Below are positions 9,521 through 19,000 of a stretch of DNA of 64,000 bases, piece after piece. The stretch's first letter is position 1. Each line of letters starts with the position of its first letter. This DNA is from Niastella soli. GTDB taxonomy: Bacteria; Bacteroidota; Bacteroidia; Chitinophagales; Chitinophagaceae. Location: positions 1,021,061 to 1,085,060 of the forward strand of contig NZ_JAGHKO010000001.1 of the NCBI RefSeq assembly GCF_017742245.1, written 5' to 3'. The position numbers and the translations under genes were made by a program. The notes beneath the pieces are model-generated. The model was not told the DNA's origin. It ran no database searches and saw nothing but the letters and a program-made list of their open reading frames with translations.

Positions 9521-10339
9521 TTACCCCATCCCTTCCTTCACCTCACCCTTCATCCCCGCCAACTTCTCCTTCAACACCTTCATATTCTGGCTCACCTTCT
9601 TCTGACTAACCTTAGCATATATCTGTGTAGTACGTATGCTTCTATGCCCTAATAACTGGCTAACCGTTTCAATCGGCACATCCTGCTCCAGCAGAATAGT
9701 GGTAGCAAACGTGTGGCGCGCCATGTGGGTGGTGAGGTACTTTTTGATGCCGCATAGCTCGGCTATTTCTTTCAGGTAGCCATTGTAACACTGGTTGGTG
9801 TTTACCGGGAGTAAGCGGTTCTTGCTGCGGCACCAAAGATGGTTTTTGTATTTTTCGACGATCTCTAAGGCAATGGGGAGCAGCGGCACCCGTTCGGGTG
9901 TTCCGGTCTTTCGGCGGTCGGTGGCGATCCACTTTTCACCATCGATGCCCGTTACAATATTATCGGGTGTCAGGTTGTAAACATCCTGATAGGCAAAGCC
10001 GGTGTAGCAACTGAAAAGAAATACATCCCTTACCTCGGCTAACCGTTCAACCGCAAACTCCTTATGGTACAGGGTCATTACTTCTTCCATCGTCAGCCGT
10101 TCGCGAGATGGTTCTATATATGTGCATTTGAACCGGCCCACCGGGTTAGTTTCCAGCCAGCCCTGGTCAACTGCAAACTTTAGTACCCGCTTTAGGATGC
10201 GGATGTACTTCATGGCGGTATTGTTACAGCCTTTTTCAAGGGTAACTAAAAAGTGCTCAAAGTCTCCGGCAAAGGCTGCTTTTATTTCCTTCAGTGGCAG
10301 GTCTGTTACTTTGTACTGATGCTTGGTAAACGCCTTCAA
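9521..10339 (-). CDS. Tyrosine recombinase/integrase, N-terminally truncated
   Basis: The catalytic domain is complete in its C-terminal part: H205-M-A-R208, H232 in LLGHRS and the nucleophile Y241 in TTQIYAKV. The first catalytic arginine is missing (SCYTGFAYQDV, Ala in the usual Arg position), as in several Bacteroidota/CTnDOT-type integrases. The core-binding domain continues upstream of the TTG at 10339 for 25 further codons without a start, up to an in-frame TGA at 10415-10417. The arm-binding domain (about 100 residues in this family) is not found upstream. The gene is therefore a truncated copy, active only if a non-standard start is used. It lies next to tRNA-Arg, the usual target position. 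Confidence 0.8.
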   Translation of the reverse strand: MKAFTKHQYKVTDLPLKEIKAAFAGDFEHFLVTLEKGCNNTAMKYIRILKRVLKFAVDQGWLETNPVGRFKCTYIEPSRERLTMEEVMTLYHKEFAVERLAEVRDVFLFSCYTGFAYQDVYNLTPDNIVTGIDGEKWIATDRRKTGTPERVPLLPIALEIVEKYKNHLWCRSKNRLLPVNTNQCYNGYLKEIAELCGIKKYLTTHMARHTFATTILLEQDVPIETVSQLLGHRSIRTTQIYAKVSQKKVSQNMKVLKEKLAGMKGEVKEGMG

Positions 10340-10505
10340 CTTCTCCCTGGTGGTGTGTACACATTTCAGATTGTGTTTCGATTTCTGCCCGTTGATACCC
10401 TTCCCAAATGAAAATCATCCCTGCAACATAGTACTTACATTCATGTCTGTCTGAAGTGAGATAGGCGTTGGATTTAGGCCGGATTAATTCCGGATTCCTG
10501 ATTAT

Positions 10506-10581
10506 TCCGTATATATCCCGTACATATCCCGTACATATCCCGTATATATGCCGTTCCTTTATAGGTACGGGATATGTACGG
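10506..10581. repeat. 11-bp direct repeats with inverted copy upstream of integrase
   Basis: Four near-identical units of the type CCCGTACATAT follow one another at 10507-10549 (the outer two read CCGTATATAT). An inverted copy lies at 10565-10581. The 17-mer CCGTACATATCCCGTAC at 10518-10534 is found exactly reversed there, giving a long potential hairpin or paired protein-binding site. Such repeats next to an integrase suggest arm-type recombinase sites or an accessory-protein site. A coding frame reads through it but only translates the repeat. Confidence 0.75.
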
Positions 10582-10787
10582 ATCAACCACTAATTACCTA
10601 TAGAATAAGCTCGGAACTATCAGGTAGCTCACCTAAATACAATCTCAGCTATGGTACAATTGGGGAAATACTGATAAAGCAGTGGCCGGCAACACAATGA
10701 TATTTAGAATAGCATACGTATAATACTGCTTGCTATTTAACACCTTCTTTCTTAACTCTTTGTCAGGTTATGCCAACCAAAAACAAA

Positions 10788-10821
10788 AAACCCGCATAAA
10801 ATCAATATTCTATGCGGGTTT
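10788..10821 (-). terminator. Terminator of tRNA-Arg
   Basis: A perfect 11-bp stem AAACCCGCATA/TATGCGGGTTT is followed on the minus strand by TTTTTGTTTTTGG. It lies about 45 bp beyond the 3' end of the tRNA-Arg gene and is oriented to end its transcript. Confidence 0.8.
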
Positions 10822-10837
10822 GTAACTTTGTAATTGA

Positions 10838-10865
10838 CCGCCTTCGCCAAGGCTTCGGCGGTCGA
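10838..10865. repeat. Dispersed inverted repeat
   Basis: GACCGCC-TTCGCCAAGGCTTC-GGCGGTC forms a hairpin. Its core CGCCAAGGCTTCGGCG recurs in the repeat-rich spacer near 55108-55123. It is probably a member of a chromosome-wide intergenic repeat family. Confidence 0.5.
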
Positions 10866-10867
10866 TG

Positions 10868-10939
10868 TAGTCTCGACAGGAATCGAACCTGTATCAAAAG
10901 TTTAGGAAACTTCTATTCTATCCATTGAACTACGAGACC
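10868..10939 (-). tRNA. tRNA-Arg (anticodon CCU)
   Basis: On the minus strand a 72-nt cloverleaf folds. The acceptor is GGTCTCG/CGAGACT (closing G-T pair). The anticodon stem GAAGT/ACTTT carries the loop TTCCTAA, anticodon CCU (reads AGG). The T-arm is ACAGG TTCGATT CCTGT, and the discriminator is A. CCA is not encoded. A -7-like TATTTTTG lies at 10970-10977. The neighbouring integrase suggests this tRNA is or was the integration site, but no copy of its 3' end is seen in the window. Confidence 0.95.
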
Positions 10940-11094
10940 AAAAACCACCAATTATCGCTCGGTGGAGGACAAAAATAAGAAGAAAAATAATAAACACCGG
11001 GGCCCAACCGATTAATTCCCTGAAAATCCTGCCCTTAGCAATTTTTTCTTTTTTCCCGATCCGCTACTGACATACTGTTGTCACTACCCATAAA

Positions 11095-11102
11095 TAGGTT
11101 TG
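11095..11102 (+). promoter_or_regulatory. -7 promoter element TAGGTTTG of the DinB gene
   Basis: TAGGTTTG fits the Bacteroidota TAnnTTTG consensus and lies 37 bp before the ATG at 11140. A good -33 TTG at standard spacing is not seen. Confidence 0.5.
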
Positions 11103-11139
11103 CATTGTACTTATTAACAATACACAAAAAATAATAACC

Positions 11140-11628
11140 ATGTCTACGCAAAGTCTAACCTCCGCAGCTGTTATCAACTCCCAGGAATTACTGAAACACT
11201 GGCAAGGTCATCGCGGCCTTACCCGTAGAACCATTGAAGCCTTTCCTGAAGATAAACTCTTTTCCTATTCTCTTGGCGGTATGCGCCCTTTTTCCGTGCT
11301 GGTATATGAATTTCTTGGCATGGCAGTTCCCGGACTGAAAGGCATTGCTACCGGCACCTGGCAAAAATGGGCCGACGCTGAAAAAGTGAATACCAAAGCC
11401 GAATTACTGGCCCTGTGGGACCAGGCCACGGCCGAAATCAACGAGATCTGGGCCACTATCCCTCCGCAGCGTTTTGAAGAACAGGACGTGGCTTTTGGCA
11501 TGTGGCCCGGCACTTGTATCTCTTTCATCCTTTACTTTATTGATAACGAGATCCACCACCGCGGACAGTCTTACGTATATTTAAGAAGCCTGGGCATTGA
11601 GCCGCCAGCCTTCTGGGATCGTCACTAA
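11140..11628 (+). CDS. DinB-family protein
   Basis: This 162-residue protein has the four-helix DinB/YfiT-like fold signature: a long helix starting LLKHWQGHRGLTRRTIEAFPEDKLFSY, then the conserved ending DNEIHHRGQSYVYLRSLGIEPPAFWDR, whose histidines are metal ligands in the family. DinB-like proteins are metal-dependent thiol-transferase or damage-induced enzymes of mostly unknown substrate, cytosolic. The gene is monocistronic, with its own promoter element and a strong terminator 12 bp after the stop. The family is certain, the substrate unknown. Confidence 0.9.
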   Translation: MSTQSLTSAAVINSQELLKHWQGHRGLTRRTIEAFPEDKLFSYSLGGMRPFSVLVYEFLGMAVPGLKGIATGTWQKWADAEKVNTKAELLALWDQATAEINEIWATIPPQRFEEQDVAFGMWPGTCISFILYFIDNEIHHRGQSYVYLRSLGIEPPAFWDRH

Positions 11629-11640
11629 AAATAAAGTGAG

Positions 11641-11673
11641 TTGCACGGCCAATGCTGGCCGTGCAATTTTATT
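11641..11673 (+). terminator. Rho-independent terminator of the DinB gene
   Basis: A perfect 11-bp stem TTGCACGGCCA/TGGCCGTGCAA with loop ATGC is followed by TTTTATT. It excludes the TTG at 11641 as a start of the next gene. Confidence 0.95.
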
Positions 11674-11712
11674 GTGCTGGTTTTACTAACTTCCAGCATA
11701 ATTGATTCCCGT

Positions 11713-12168
11713 ATGAAAAAAGCATGTTATATATTTTCATTGAGCCTGGCGCTGTCTTTCATTACCATGATGGCCGCCGCACAAAACAAGCCGGTGCTTA
11801 ACCACATTGCCTTATACGTGGTTGACCTGAAAACAAGCACCCAGTTCTACCAGCAGGTGATTGGCCTCGATACCATTCCCGAGCCTTTTCATGATGGCCG
11901 CCATACCTGGTTCAGCATTGGCACCCATGGCCACCTCCATATTATTTCTGGCGCCACTTCCAAAACCGCGCACGATAAAAACGCCCATCTCTGCTTTAGC
12001 GTTCCCTCGATTAACGATTTCATAACCAACCTAAAAAAATATGGGGTAGCCTATGAAAACTGGGCCGGCGAAAAGAACACCGTCACCAAACGGGTCGATG
12101 GCGTTCAGCAGCTCTATTTCCGCGACCCCGATGGCTACTGGATCGAGATCAATGATGATAATAAATAG
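11713..12168 (+). CDS. Exported VOC/glyoxalase-fold protein
   Basis: The start is ATG 11713, because the sequence upstream is the terminator of the preceding gene and residues 1-22 form a signal peptide (KKACYIFSLSLALSFITMMAAAQ). The mature part is one vicinal-oxygen-chelate unit pair: LNHIALYVVDLKTSTQFYQQVIGLD, the second HLHIISGA, then LCFSVPSINDFITNLKKYGV and the C-terminal LYFRDPDGYWIEINDD. Metal ligands His (NHIAL), His (HLHII) and Glu (IEIN) are present. Such proteins are glyoxalases, dioxygenases or resistance proteins; the periplasmic location is unusual for glyoxalase I. Substrate unknown. Confidence 0.85.
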   Translation: MKKACYIFSLSLALSFITMMAAAQNKPVLNHIALYVVDLKTSTQFYQQVIGLDTIPEPFHDGRHTWFSIGTHGHLHIISGATSKTAHDKNAHLCFSVPSINDFITNLKKYGVAYENWAGEKNTVTKRVDGVQQLYFRDPDGYWIEINDDNK

Positions 12169-12480
12169 ACGGAAAACCGCGTCAAACCGCAAGCCCCAGG
12201 CGCCTCCCTAAACCGCTAAGACACAGTGCGAATGCTACCCGAACTCTAGGGTAGTGTTCAGGCAGTGGTCAGGCAATGGTCATACGGACTAGAGTCCCCA
12301 GAGCACCCTTAGAGCACTCTAAGGCAACCGCCAGAGCAGTCCGGTGCAATACCAAGGCTATTCAGTTACCATTACAGTACTATGGTACTATCCCTGGAGA
12401 GCAATGGAAGCCACGCACAACAAACCATGAACCACAAAGCGATTTAACCTATCTTTGCCATCCTTAAAAAATAAAGGTTT
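12169..12480. other. Intergenic region, promoter only
   Basis: No gene is seen. The stretch holds short degenerate repeats of GAGCA/CAGTGGTCAGG type and a good -7 element TATCTTTG at 12450-12457 for the next gene, 23 bp before its ATG. Confidence 0.5.
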
Positions 12481-13131
12481 ATGAAGTTTTATTCATGGCT
12501 CATACGTTACCGCCTATACCTGGGTCTGGCGCTGATAGCTGTGGGCGTACTGGCCAATGTCTACAGTGGTTTCTGGCCCGCATTTCCGGCCTATTTGATC
12601 GGTGCTATCCTTATTGCCGGTCACTTCTTTATTGGCCCCATGCGCCTTATTCAGGAACATATGGAAGCCGGCGATCTGGAAGGCGCCAAAAGGGTGCTCA
12701 ATTCTATTAAATATCCCAACCTGCTGTATAAACCCATCCGTTCTGCCTTCTTTACCTTTAAAGGTCAGCTGGCTATGATGGAACAGGATTTTGATACTGC
12801 TGAAAGGAATATGAAAAAGGGGCTCGATCTGGGTACGCCCATGAAAGAGGTTAAAGGAGCCAGCATGCTGCAAATGGGAATGATCTCCTTACAAAAGAAC
12901 GATTTCAAACAAGCGGAAAAATACATTCGCCAGGCTATTCGCGAAGGGTTGCCCGATAAAGAAAATGAAGCAGCCGCCTACCTGCAAATGTGTAATATTA
13001 TGATGAACAAACGGGAGTTTCGCGCAGCCAAAGAGTTCTTCCGCAAAGCCAAGGCCCTGAAACCTACTACCGCAGAAATTGTTAAACAGATAAAAGAACT
13101 GGAAAAACATATTCCCCGCCTGCCGGGATAA
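12481..13131 (+). CDS. Membrane-anchored TPR protein
   Basis: Two N-terminal membrane segments (~10-30 and ~33-52, GLALIAVGVLANVYSGF and PAYLIGAILIAGHFFIG) are followed by about four helix pairs of TPR type: EAGDLEGAKRVLNSI, EQDFDTAERNMKKGLDLG, QKNDFKQAEKYIRQAIREG and NKREFRAAKEFFRKAKAL. TPR proteins act as interaction scaffolds; this one faces the cytosol or periplasm from the inner membrane. The start is ATG 12481 behind a TATCTTTG -7 element. It is monocistronic, with a terminator hairpin downstream. No partner is suggested by its neighbours. Confidence 0.85.
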   Translation: MKFYSWLIRYRLYLGLALIAVGVLANVYSGFWPAFPAYLIGAILIAGHFFIGPMRLIQEHMEAGDLEGAKRVLNSIKYPNLLYKPIRSAFFTFKGQLAMMEQDFDTAERNMKKGLDLGTPMKEVKGASMLQMGMISLQKNDFKQAEKYIRQAIREGLPDKENEAAAYLQMCNIMMNKREFRAAKEFFRKAKALKPTTAEIVKQIKELEKHIPRLPG

Positions 13132-13155
13132 TCCTGACCTCGGTCGGGATGAAAT

Positions 13156-13204
13156 AAGAAGTCGGAGGAAAGAAGCTCAAAAAGCTTCAAACCTCCGACT
13201 TCTT
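13156..13204 (+). terminator. Rho-independent terminator
   Basis: A 12-bp stem AGAAGTCGGAGG/CCTCCGACTTCT with a nested GAAGCT/AGCTTC hairpin is followed by TTTATT. It ends the TPR gene. Confidence 0.85.
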
Positions 13205-13376
13205 TATTAAATATCGTTTTTCGTAATTCCTACTTCTTATTTCCTGCTTCCTGTATTTTTCTCTCGTCAACTTGTCAACTCCCCGATATGTCGGGGCAGG
13301 CTGTCAACGGGTCAACTTCCTACTTCCTATGGCTTACTTCTTCCTCTCAATATCTTTCACCCAAGCCCCAACGCAT

Positions 13377-14183
13377 TTATAATTCAAAATCTCGTTTTAA
13401 CTGCATCATACAGGCCTCCAGCACAGTAATAACTTCCTGCACGTGACCGGGTAATTTTTCCAGTTCTTCTCCTTTCTTTCCGTTCGCTTCAATTGTTCGC
13501 ACCACCTCTTTTATGCGGATAATGCCCATGCTGTCAATAGTTGCTTTTAACTTATGCGCCAGTTTGCTTGCATTCACCCAATTCTGTTCCGCTGTTTCTT
13601 TTTGCAGATCTGCCATCGATGGCGGAACCGTTTCTATAAACAATTGCACCATCCGTTTAACAAACCCCTCATCGCCGCCCGAAATAGTTTGTACCATATT
13701 CAAATCGTACAATTTTTCTTCGGTCCCTATAACAGGCATGTTTGATTCGTTCATAGGCGTTGTTGCGGATGCACTTGCACCGGTGTTTAAATTATTGGAT
13801 ATCACAATGAACAGTTTTTGCTCATTGAATGGCTTTGGTAGAAAATCGTTCATACCTGCCGCCTGGTATTTTTCACAATCTCCCTTTAATGCATTGGCAG
13901 TAAGTGCTACAATGGGAATGTTTGCTTTAACAGGATCGCTCATTTGTCTGATGGCTTTTGTAGCTTCTATGCCATCCATTTCAGGCATTTGTATATCCAT
14001 CAGCACCAGGTCATAATTGTGCTTTTGTACCATGTCAACAGCCATACGGCCGTCGGTTACAACATCTACGGTAAATCCCCACGACTCCAGAATATGCCTG
14101 ACCAGGTATTGATTCAATTCCACATCCTCGGCCACCAAAACATACCTGTTGCCCAGGCTTTTATAATTCAGGGCTTGTGCCAC
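13377..14183 (-). CDS. Receiver-HPt hybrid signalling protein
   Basis: Residues ~14-135 are a receiver domain: acidic pair E19/D20, phospho-acceptor D63 in LVLMDIQMPEMDG, T95 in VALTAN, K117 in FLPKPF. A Ser/Thr/Ala linker follows, then an HPt domain (~160-265) with the phospho-transfer H210 in ASKLAHKLKATIDSMG. There is no kinase and no DNA-binding output, so it is an orphan phosphorelay intermediate that accepts and passes phosphate. It lies 151 bp downstream of the NtrC-type regulator on the same strand, so the two may belong to one relay. A -7-like TAGCTTTG lies at 14228-14235 on the minus strand. Confidence 0.9.
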   Translation of the reverse strand: MAQALNYKSLGNRYVLVAEDVELNQYLVRHILESWGFTVDVVTDGRMAVDMVQKHNYDLVLMDIQMPEMDGIEATKAIRQMSDPVKANIPIVALTANALKGDCEKYQAAGMNDFLPKPFNEQKLFIVISNNLNTGASASATTPMNESNMPVIGTEEKLYDLNMVQTISGGDEGFVKRMVQLFIETVPPSMADLQKETAEQNWVNASKLAHKLKATIDSMGIIRIKEVVRTIEANGKKGEELEKLPGHVQEVITVLEACMMQLKRDFEL

Positions 14184-14334
14184 GGTTGATTGATTGAGTT
14201 TAGATGAACTAATTGCTAAGGGTAATTCAAAGCTAAAAGCAGGAACCTTTTCAGCACTCCTTCATAAAAATGAAGACAGTGCAACTTTTTCTTGTTCGGG
14301 TATGGTCTTAAACTATTTCAAGTACACACCCATT

Positions 14335-15696
14335 TTACCGGGCGTTTAGCTCACCAGCCTGTATCATCCGGTAAATGGTTGATTTACCTATGTCAAGCTT
14401 TTTTGCTACCAGCAATACGTCTTTGTCGTATTTGTCCAGGTAGTGTTGTATGATCTGTAATTCAAATTCTTTTAGCGTTCTGTCTTTATTCATCAGGTCA
14501 TTAACAGAAGAATTGGAATTAAGCGTGATGTGCTCGGGTAATATAGTATCGCCATCGGCCATTACTACCGACAACTCAATTACCGACCGCAATTCGCGCA
14601 CGTTACCGGGGAATGCATGGTGCAATAATCTTTGTTGCGCTTCGGGAGACAGCAATTTTTTATCGGTATTGTTCTCTTTGCAGAACTGGTCCATAAAATG
14701 TTTGGCCAGTATAACAATATCGTTTCCACGTTCCCGCAATGGTGGTATTTGTATGGGCAAACCAATTAAACGATAATACAGATCTTCTCTGAATCGTCGG
14801 GCCTGCACTTCTTCCAACAGATTTTTATGGGTAGCAACTATGATGCGTACATTTATTGGCACTACTTCATTTCCCCCAACCCGGGTTATTTCCCGCTCCT
14901 GCAAAACACGCAACAATTTAGCCTGCAGATTAATATCCAATTCACCAATTTCATCTAAAAAAAGCGTACCATTATGCGCCTCTTCAAACTTGCCTATACG
15001 GCGTGTAATGGCGCCGGTAAATGCCCCCTTTTCATGTCCAAATAATTCGCTTTCTATCAGCTCACGGGGAATAGCCGCCACATTCACTGCAACAAATGGC
15101 TTTTTGCTTTTGTCGGAATTATAATGAATGGCGCGAGCCACCATCTCCTTACCAGTACCGGTTTCACCTGTAATGGAAACTGTTATATTGGTCTTGCAGG
15201 ACTTTTCTATTAAACTGAACACTTTCTCAAATACCGGGCTTTTACCTATCAGGTATTTGGAGTAGTCGTACTTTTTTCCGACCTGTTCTTTTAAATGCTC
15301 CACTTCTTTTCGCAGTCCATCAATTTCCTTCAAATGCAACAGGCTGTTCCACAACCTGTCCTTGGCATCATCGTCTTTTACAATGTAGTCGAAAGCACCA
15401 TTTTTAATAAGATTAATGGCAGTCTTAATATCCTCCTGCCCTGAAATAATGATCACCTGAATCCCGGGGTCAACTTCCTTGATCTTCTTTAACACTTCAC
15501 TGCCATCCATATCGGGCATGGAATAGTCGAGTGTAACTACTTCCGGCCGTTCGTGCAGGTGGTTAAAGAAGTCTTTACAGTTATGGTATCGTTTTACCTC
15601 ATAGTCAGGATTAAGCGCGAGGTAGTGCTGTAGCATAGAGCCATACCACACATCATCCTCGAGGATAAATATTTTTAATGGGTGCTGGTTTTTCAT
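14335..15696 (-). CDS. NtrC-family sigma-54-dependent response regulator
   Basis: All three domains are complete. The receiver (1-~125) has D15/D16 acidic residues and phospho-acceptor D57 in VVTLDYSMPDMDG. The AAA+ domain (~145-370) has Walker A GETGTGKE at 177-184, the sigma-54 contact motif GAFTGA at 224-229, Walker B FLDEIG (D248/E249) and arginine-finger region YRLIGLPI/PLRER. The C-terminal Fis-type HTH reads LLVAKKLDIGKSTIYRMI. It activates transcription by RNA polymerase with sigma-54 (RpoN) when phosphorylated. No sensor kinase gene is adjacent; the receiver-HPt gene follows. Confidence 0.95.
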   Translation of the reverse strand: MKNQHPLKIFILEDDVWYGSMLQHYLALNPDYEVKRYHNCKDFFNHLHERPEVVTLDYSMPDMDGSEVLKKIKEVDPGIQVIIISGQEDIKTAINLIKNGAFDYIVKDDDAKDRLWNSLLHLKEIDGLRKEVEHLKEQVGKKYDYSKYLIGKSPVFEKVFSLIEKSCKTNITVSITGETGTGKEMVARAIHYNSDKSKKPFVAVNVAAIPRELIESELFGHEKGAFTGAITRRIGKFEEAHNGTLFLDEIGELDINLQAKLLRVLQEREITRVGGNEVVPINVRIIVATHKNLLEEVQARRFREDLYYRLIGLPIQIPPLRERGNDIVILAKHFMDQFCKENNTDKKLLSPEAQQRLLHHAFPGNVRELRSVIELSVVMADGDTILPEHITLNSNSSVNDLMNKDRTLKEFELQIIQHYLDKYDKDVLLVAKKLDIGKSTIYRMIQAGELNAR

Positions 15697-16005
15697 TATA
15701 GTGAAAATCTGTAATGTTAGAAACGCAGGAAAGTTGATTTTATTCCCAAAAAAAGAACAATTCCCCCTAAGATACCCCTATATCTTTTTTTCGCATAAGC
15801 TATTTATTATCAAGGTCTAATTGTTTCTCCTTAGTGGAATAAGACGTATTTGATACACGAAAGTGAGATAAAATCGGGGAAATACAGCTCATTTTGTCAC
15901 GCTAACGCTAAATTTTTGTGCACATTTAGCAGCTGTTTTTGAACATAAGGGCGTTTACATATTAGGCCGCTGTAGTATCTGTTGACCGTTCGTTATCTTT
16001 GTTTA
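15697..16005. other. Divergent intergenic region with -7 element for the helicase gene
   Basis: This stretch separates leftward and rightward genes. On the + strand TATCTTTG at 15994-16001 ends only 4 nt before the ATG at 16006. No gene or RNA is recognised. Confidence 0.55.
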
Positions 16006-19000
16006 ATGAGCGTGAACCGGGAGCGCCTTAATCAGAGATTTGTTGAAGAATACCAAAAGCTGAACCCTCAGCAAAGGCTTGCCGTCGATACTATTGAAGG
16101 CCCCGTTATGGTTATTGCCGGGCCTGGTACCGGTAAAACCCAGATCCTTGCCAGCCGAATTGGCAAAATACTCCTGGATACTGACTCTCAACCCCAGAAC
16201 ATTCTGTGTTTAACGTATACCGATGCAGGCGTGGTGGCTATGCGCAAGCGTTTGTCACAATTTATTGGTCCCGACGCCTACCGCGTTAACATCTACACTT
16301 TTCACGCTTTTTGCAACGATATCATCCAGGAAAATCTGTCGCTTTTTGAAAAAACAGCGCTGGACCCCATTTCTGACCTGGAAAGGATTGAATTGTTCAA
16401 AAACCTGATAGATAGTTTTCCCAAGAACCATGCGCTCAAACGCTACCGGGGCGATGTGTACTACGAAATACATAACCTGCAATCGCTTTTCAGTACCATG
16501 AAACGCGAAGGCTGGACGCCCGCTTTTATCAATGAACGCATCGACGCCTGGCTGGCCGACCTGCCCACCCGCGATGAATTCGTGTACAAACGGGCATACA
16601 AAGGCTTTAAAGCCGGTGATCTGAAGAAAGATAAGTTTGAGGAAGAGAAAGAGAAAATGGAAAAGTTGCGGGCTGCGGTAAACGAGTTCGACCGTTTTCA
16701 ACAACTAATGCGGAACCGCAACCGGTACGATTTTGATGACATGATCAACTGGGTGATCAAAGCTTTTGAAGAAAACCCGGCCCTGTTGAACCGCTACCAG
16801 GAACAGTTCCTGTATATTCTGGTTGATGAATTTCAGGATACCAGCGGTACCCAAAACCAACTGGTAAAACTGTTGATCAGCTTTTGGGAAACACCCAACG
16901 TTTTTGTGGTGGGCGACGATGACCAAAGTATCTACCGCTTTCAGGGAGCCAACGTGGAGAACATGTTGCAGTTTGCCAACTCTTACCGCGAAAGCCTGCT
17001 CACCGTTGTGCTGACCAATAACTACCGGTCGGCACAGCCTATTCTTGATATTTCTATGACGCTCATCAACAACAACCAGGAGCGGCTTGTGAAACAGATA
17101 GAAGGCCTTAGCAAAAACCTTAAATCGTCGCATCCGCGCTTCTTTGCCCTGGAGCCCACTGATGCCATTCCGCAAATAAAAGAGTACGAAACGCAGCGGC
17201 ATGAAATGGTGGATATAACCCTGCAGGTACAGGAATTACTGAACGAAGGCATACCACCAGGCAAGATCAGCATCATTTACCGAGAAAATAAATATGGCGA
17301 AGAATTAAGCCAGTATTTCAAAACCCTGAACATACCGGTTTACAGCAAGCGTCATTTAAATTTATTGACGGAACCATTCGCTAAAAAGATCATTCTTCTC
17401 ATAAAATACATTGCCGCCGAACATGATATTCCCTATGGCGGTGATGAAATGTTATTCGAAATATTACATTTCGACTGGTTTAATATTCCACCGGTTGAAA
17501 TTGCCAAGCTAAGTATTGAAGTGGCCGACCGGGCATTTGGAAATAACAAAACCTCGTTGCGCCGCCTGTTATACGACAAGGGAAATACACCGCCTGCCGA
17601 TCTGTTCAGCAGAGGTCTGCACCCTGGCTTGTTACAGGCCACCAAAGCAATGGAACGGCTTATTTCATCTGTACCCAATGTTACCCTGCTGGTACTGCTT
17701 GAAAATATCATTCGCCGAACAGGATTACTGAACATCATTATGCAAAGTCCCGAAAAAGGGTGGATGATGCAGGTGTTGACCGCCCTGTTCGATTTTATAA
17801 AAGATGAGACCCATCGCAATCCTTTACTGCAACTGACCGATCTGGTTGAGATCTTCGACCTCATGGAGAAAGAAGGATTGTCTCTGCCGCTGGTGCAGGT
17901 AAGCGGGAACGATAAAGGGGTAAACCTGTTGACCGCCCACGGCTCAAAAGGACTGGAGTTTGAATATGTGTTCATTGCAGGATGTAATGCTTCCTTCTGG
18001 GAAAAGAAACGTAAACCTGGTGGCGGCTACAAAATTCCCGAGAACGTATTTTTAAGTCAGGCCAATGACCCTGCGGTAAACGAAGCAGGCAAAAGCGATA
18101 AAGATATTGAGGAATTGCGCCGGCTGTTTTACGTAGCGCTTACCCGTGCCGAACAACACCTGTTCATTTCCTACTGCCGCTATAAAAATGATGGTAAGGA
18201 ACTGGAACCGTCCATGTTCCTGGCAGAAATACAGGAACAGCACCAACTGCCGGTTGAAAAGGTATTTATTAGTGATGAAGAGTTAACAGAATTTCAGATA
18301 GTTCAATTGGGGGAAACCGAAGCGCCCGAAATTGGCCGCATAGAAGAAGATTTCATCACTGCCCTGCTCGACAGATTTGTGATGAATGTAACGGCTCTGA
18401 ACAATTATTTGAAATGCCCGCTTGAGTTTTATTTCAAGAACCTGTTGCGCATACCATCACCCAAGAATGAAGCAACCGAATTTGGTTCGGCCATTCACCA
18501 CGCGCTGCAACGGTTCTTTGAAAAAATGAAAGAAAACCACAATGTTTTCCCGGGCAAGGCTGAATTTGTAGCTGATTTTAACTGGTATATGCACCGCCAT
18601 CGCGAAAACTTTACCCGCGAACAGTTTGAACGCCGGCTTGAATATGGCCAGGAAGTACTTAGCAACTATTACGATAAATACATCTTTACCTGGAACCGGA
18701 TCGTTACGGTGGAAAGGAATATCCGCAATGTGGTAGTGAATGGCGTTCAATTGAAAGGAAAGCTCGATAAACTGGAGTTTGACGGCAAACAGGTAAACAT
18801 CGTTGACTATAAAACCGGCGATCCCGATAAAGCAAGGGCCAAACTACAGCCGCCCAGCGAAAAAGACCCCAATGGCGGCGATTACTGGCGCCAGGCCGTA
18901 TTCTATAAGATCCTGGTGGATAACTACGAAAGCCGCGACTGGCAGGTAATAAGTACCGAATTTGACTTTATTGAACCCGATAAAAAGAAGGTATACCGCA

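Noticed and set aside
10257-10586. 109-codon frame on the minus strand over the repeat array and integrase start
   Set aside because: It reads through the 11-bp repeats and then the integrase in a wrong frame; the translation has no family character.
6714-10939. Direct att repeat between the tRNA-like fragment and tRNA-Arg
   Set aside because: They share only the general T-loop bases, so they are not two copies of one attachment site.
17433-17975. Long antisense frames inside the helicase, metH and VCBS genes
   Set aside because: They are shadows of strongly supported genes on the other strand.
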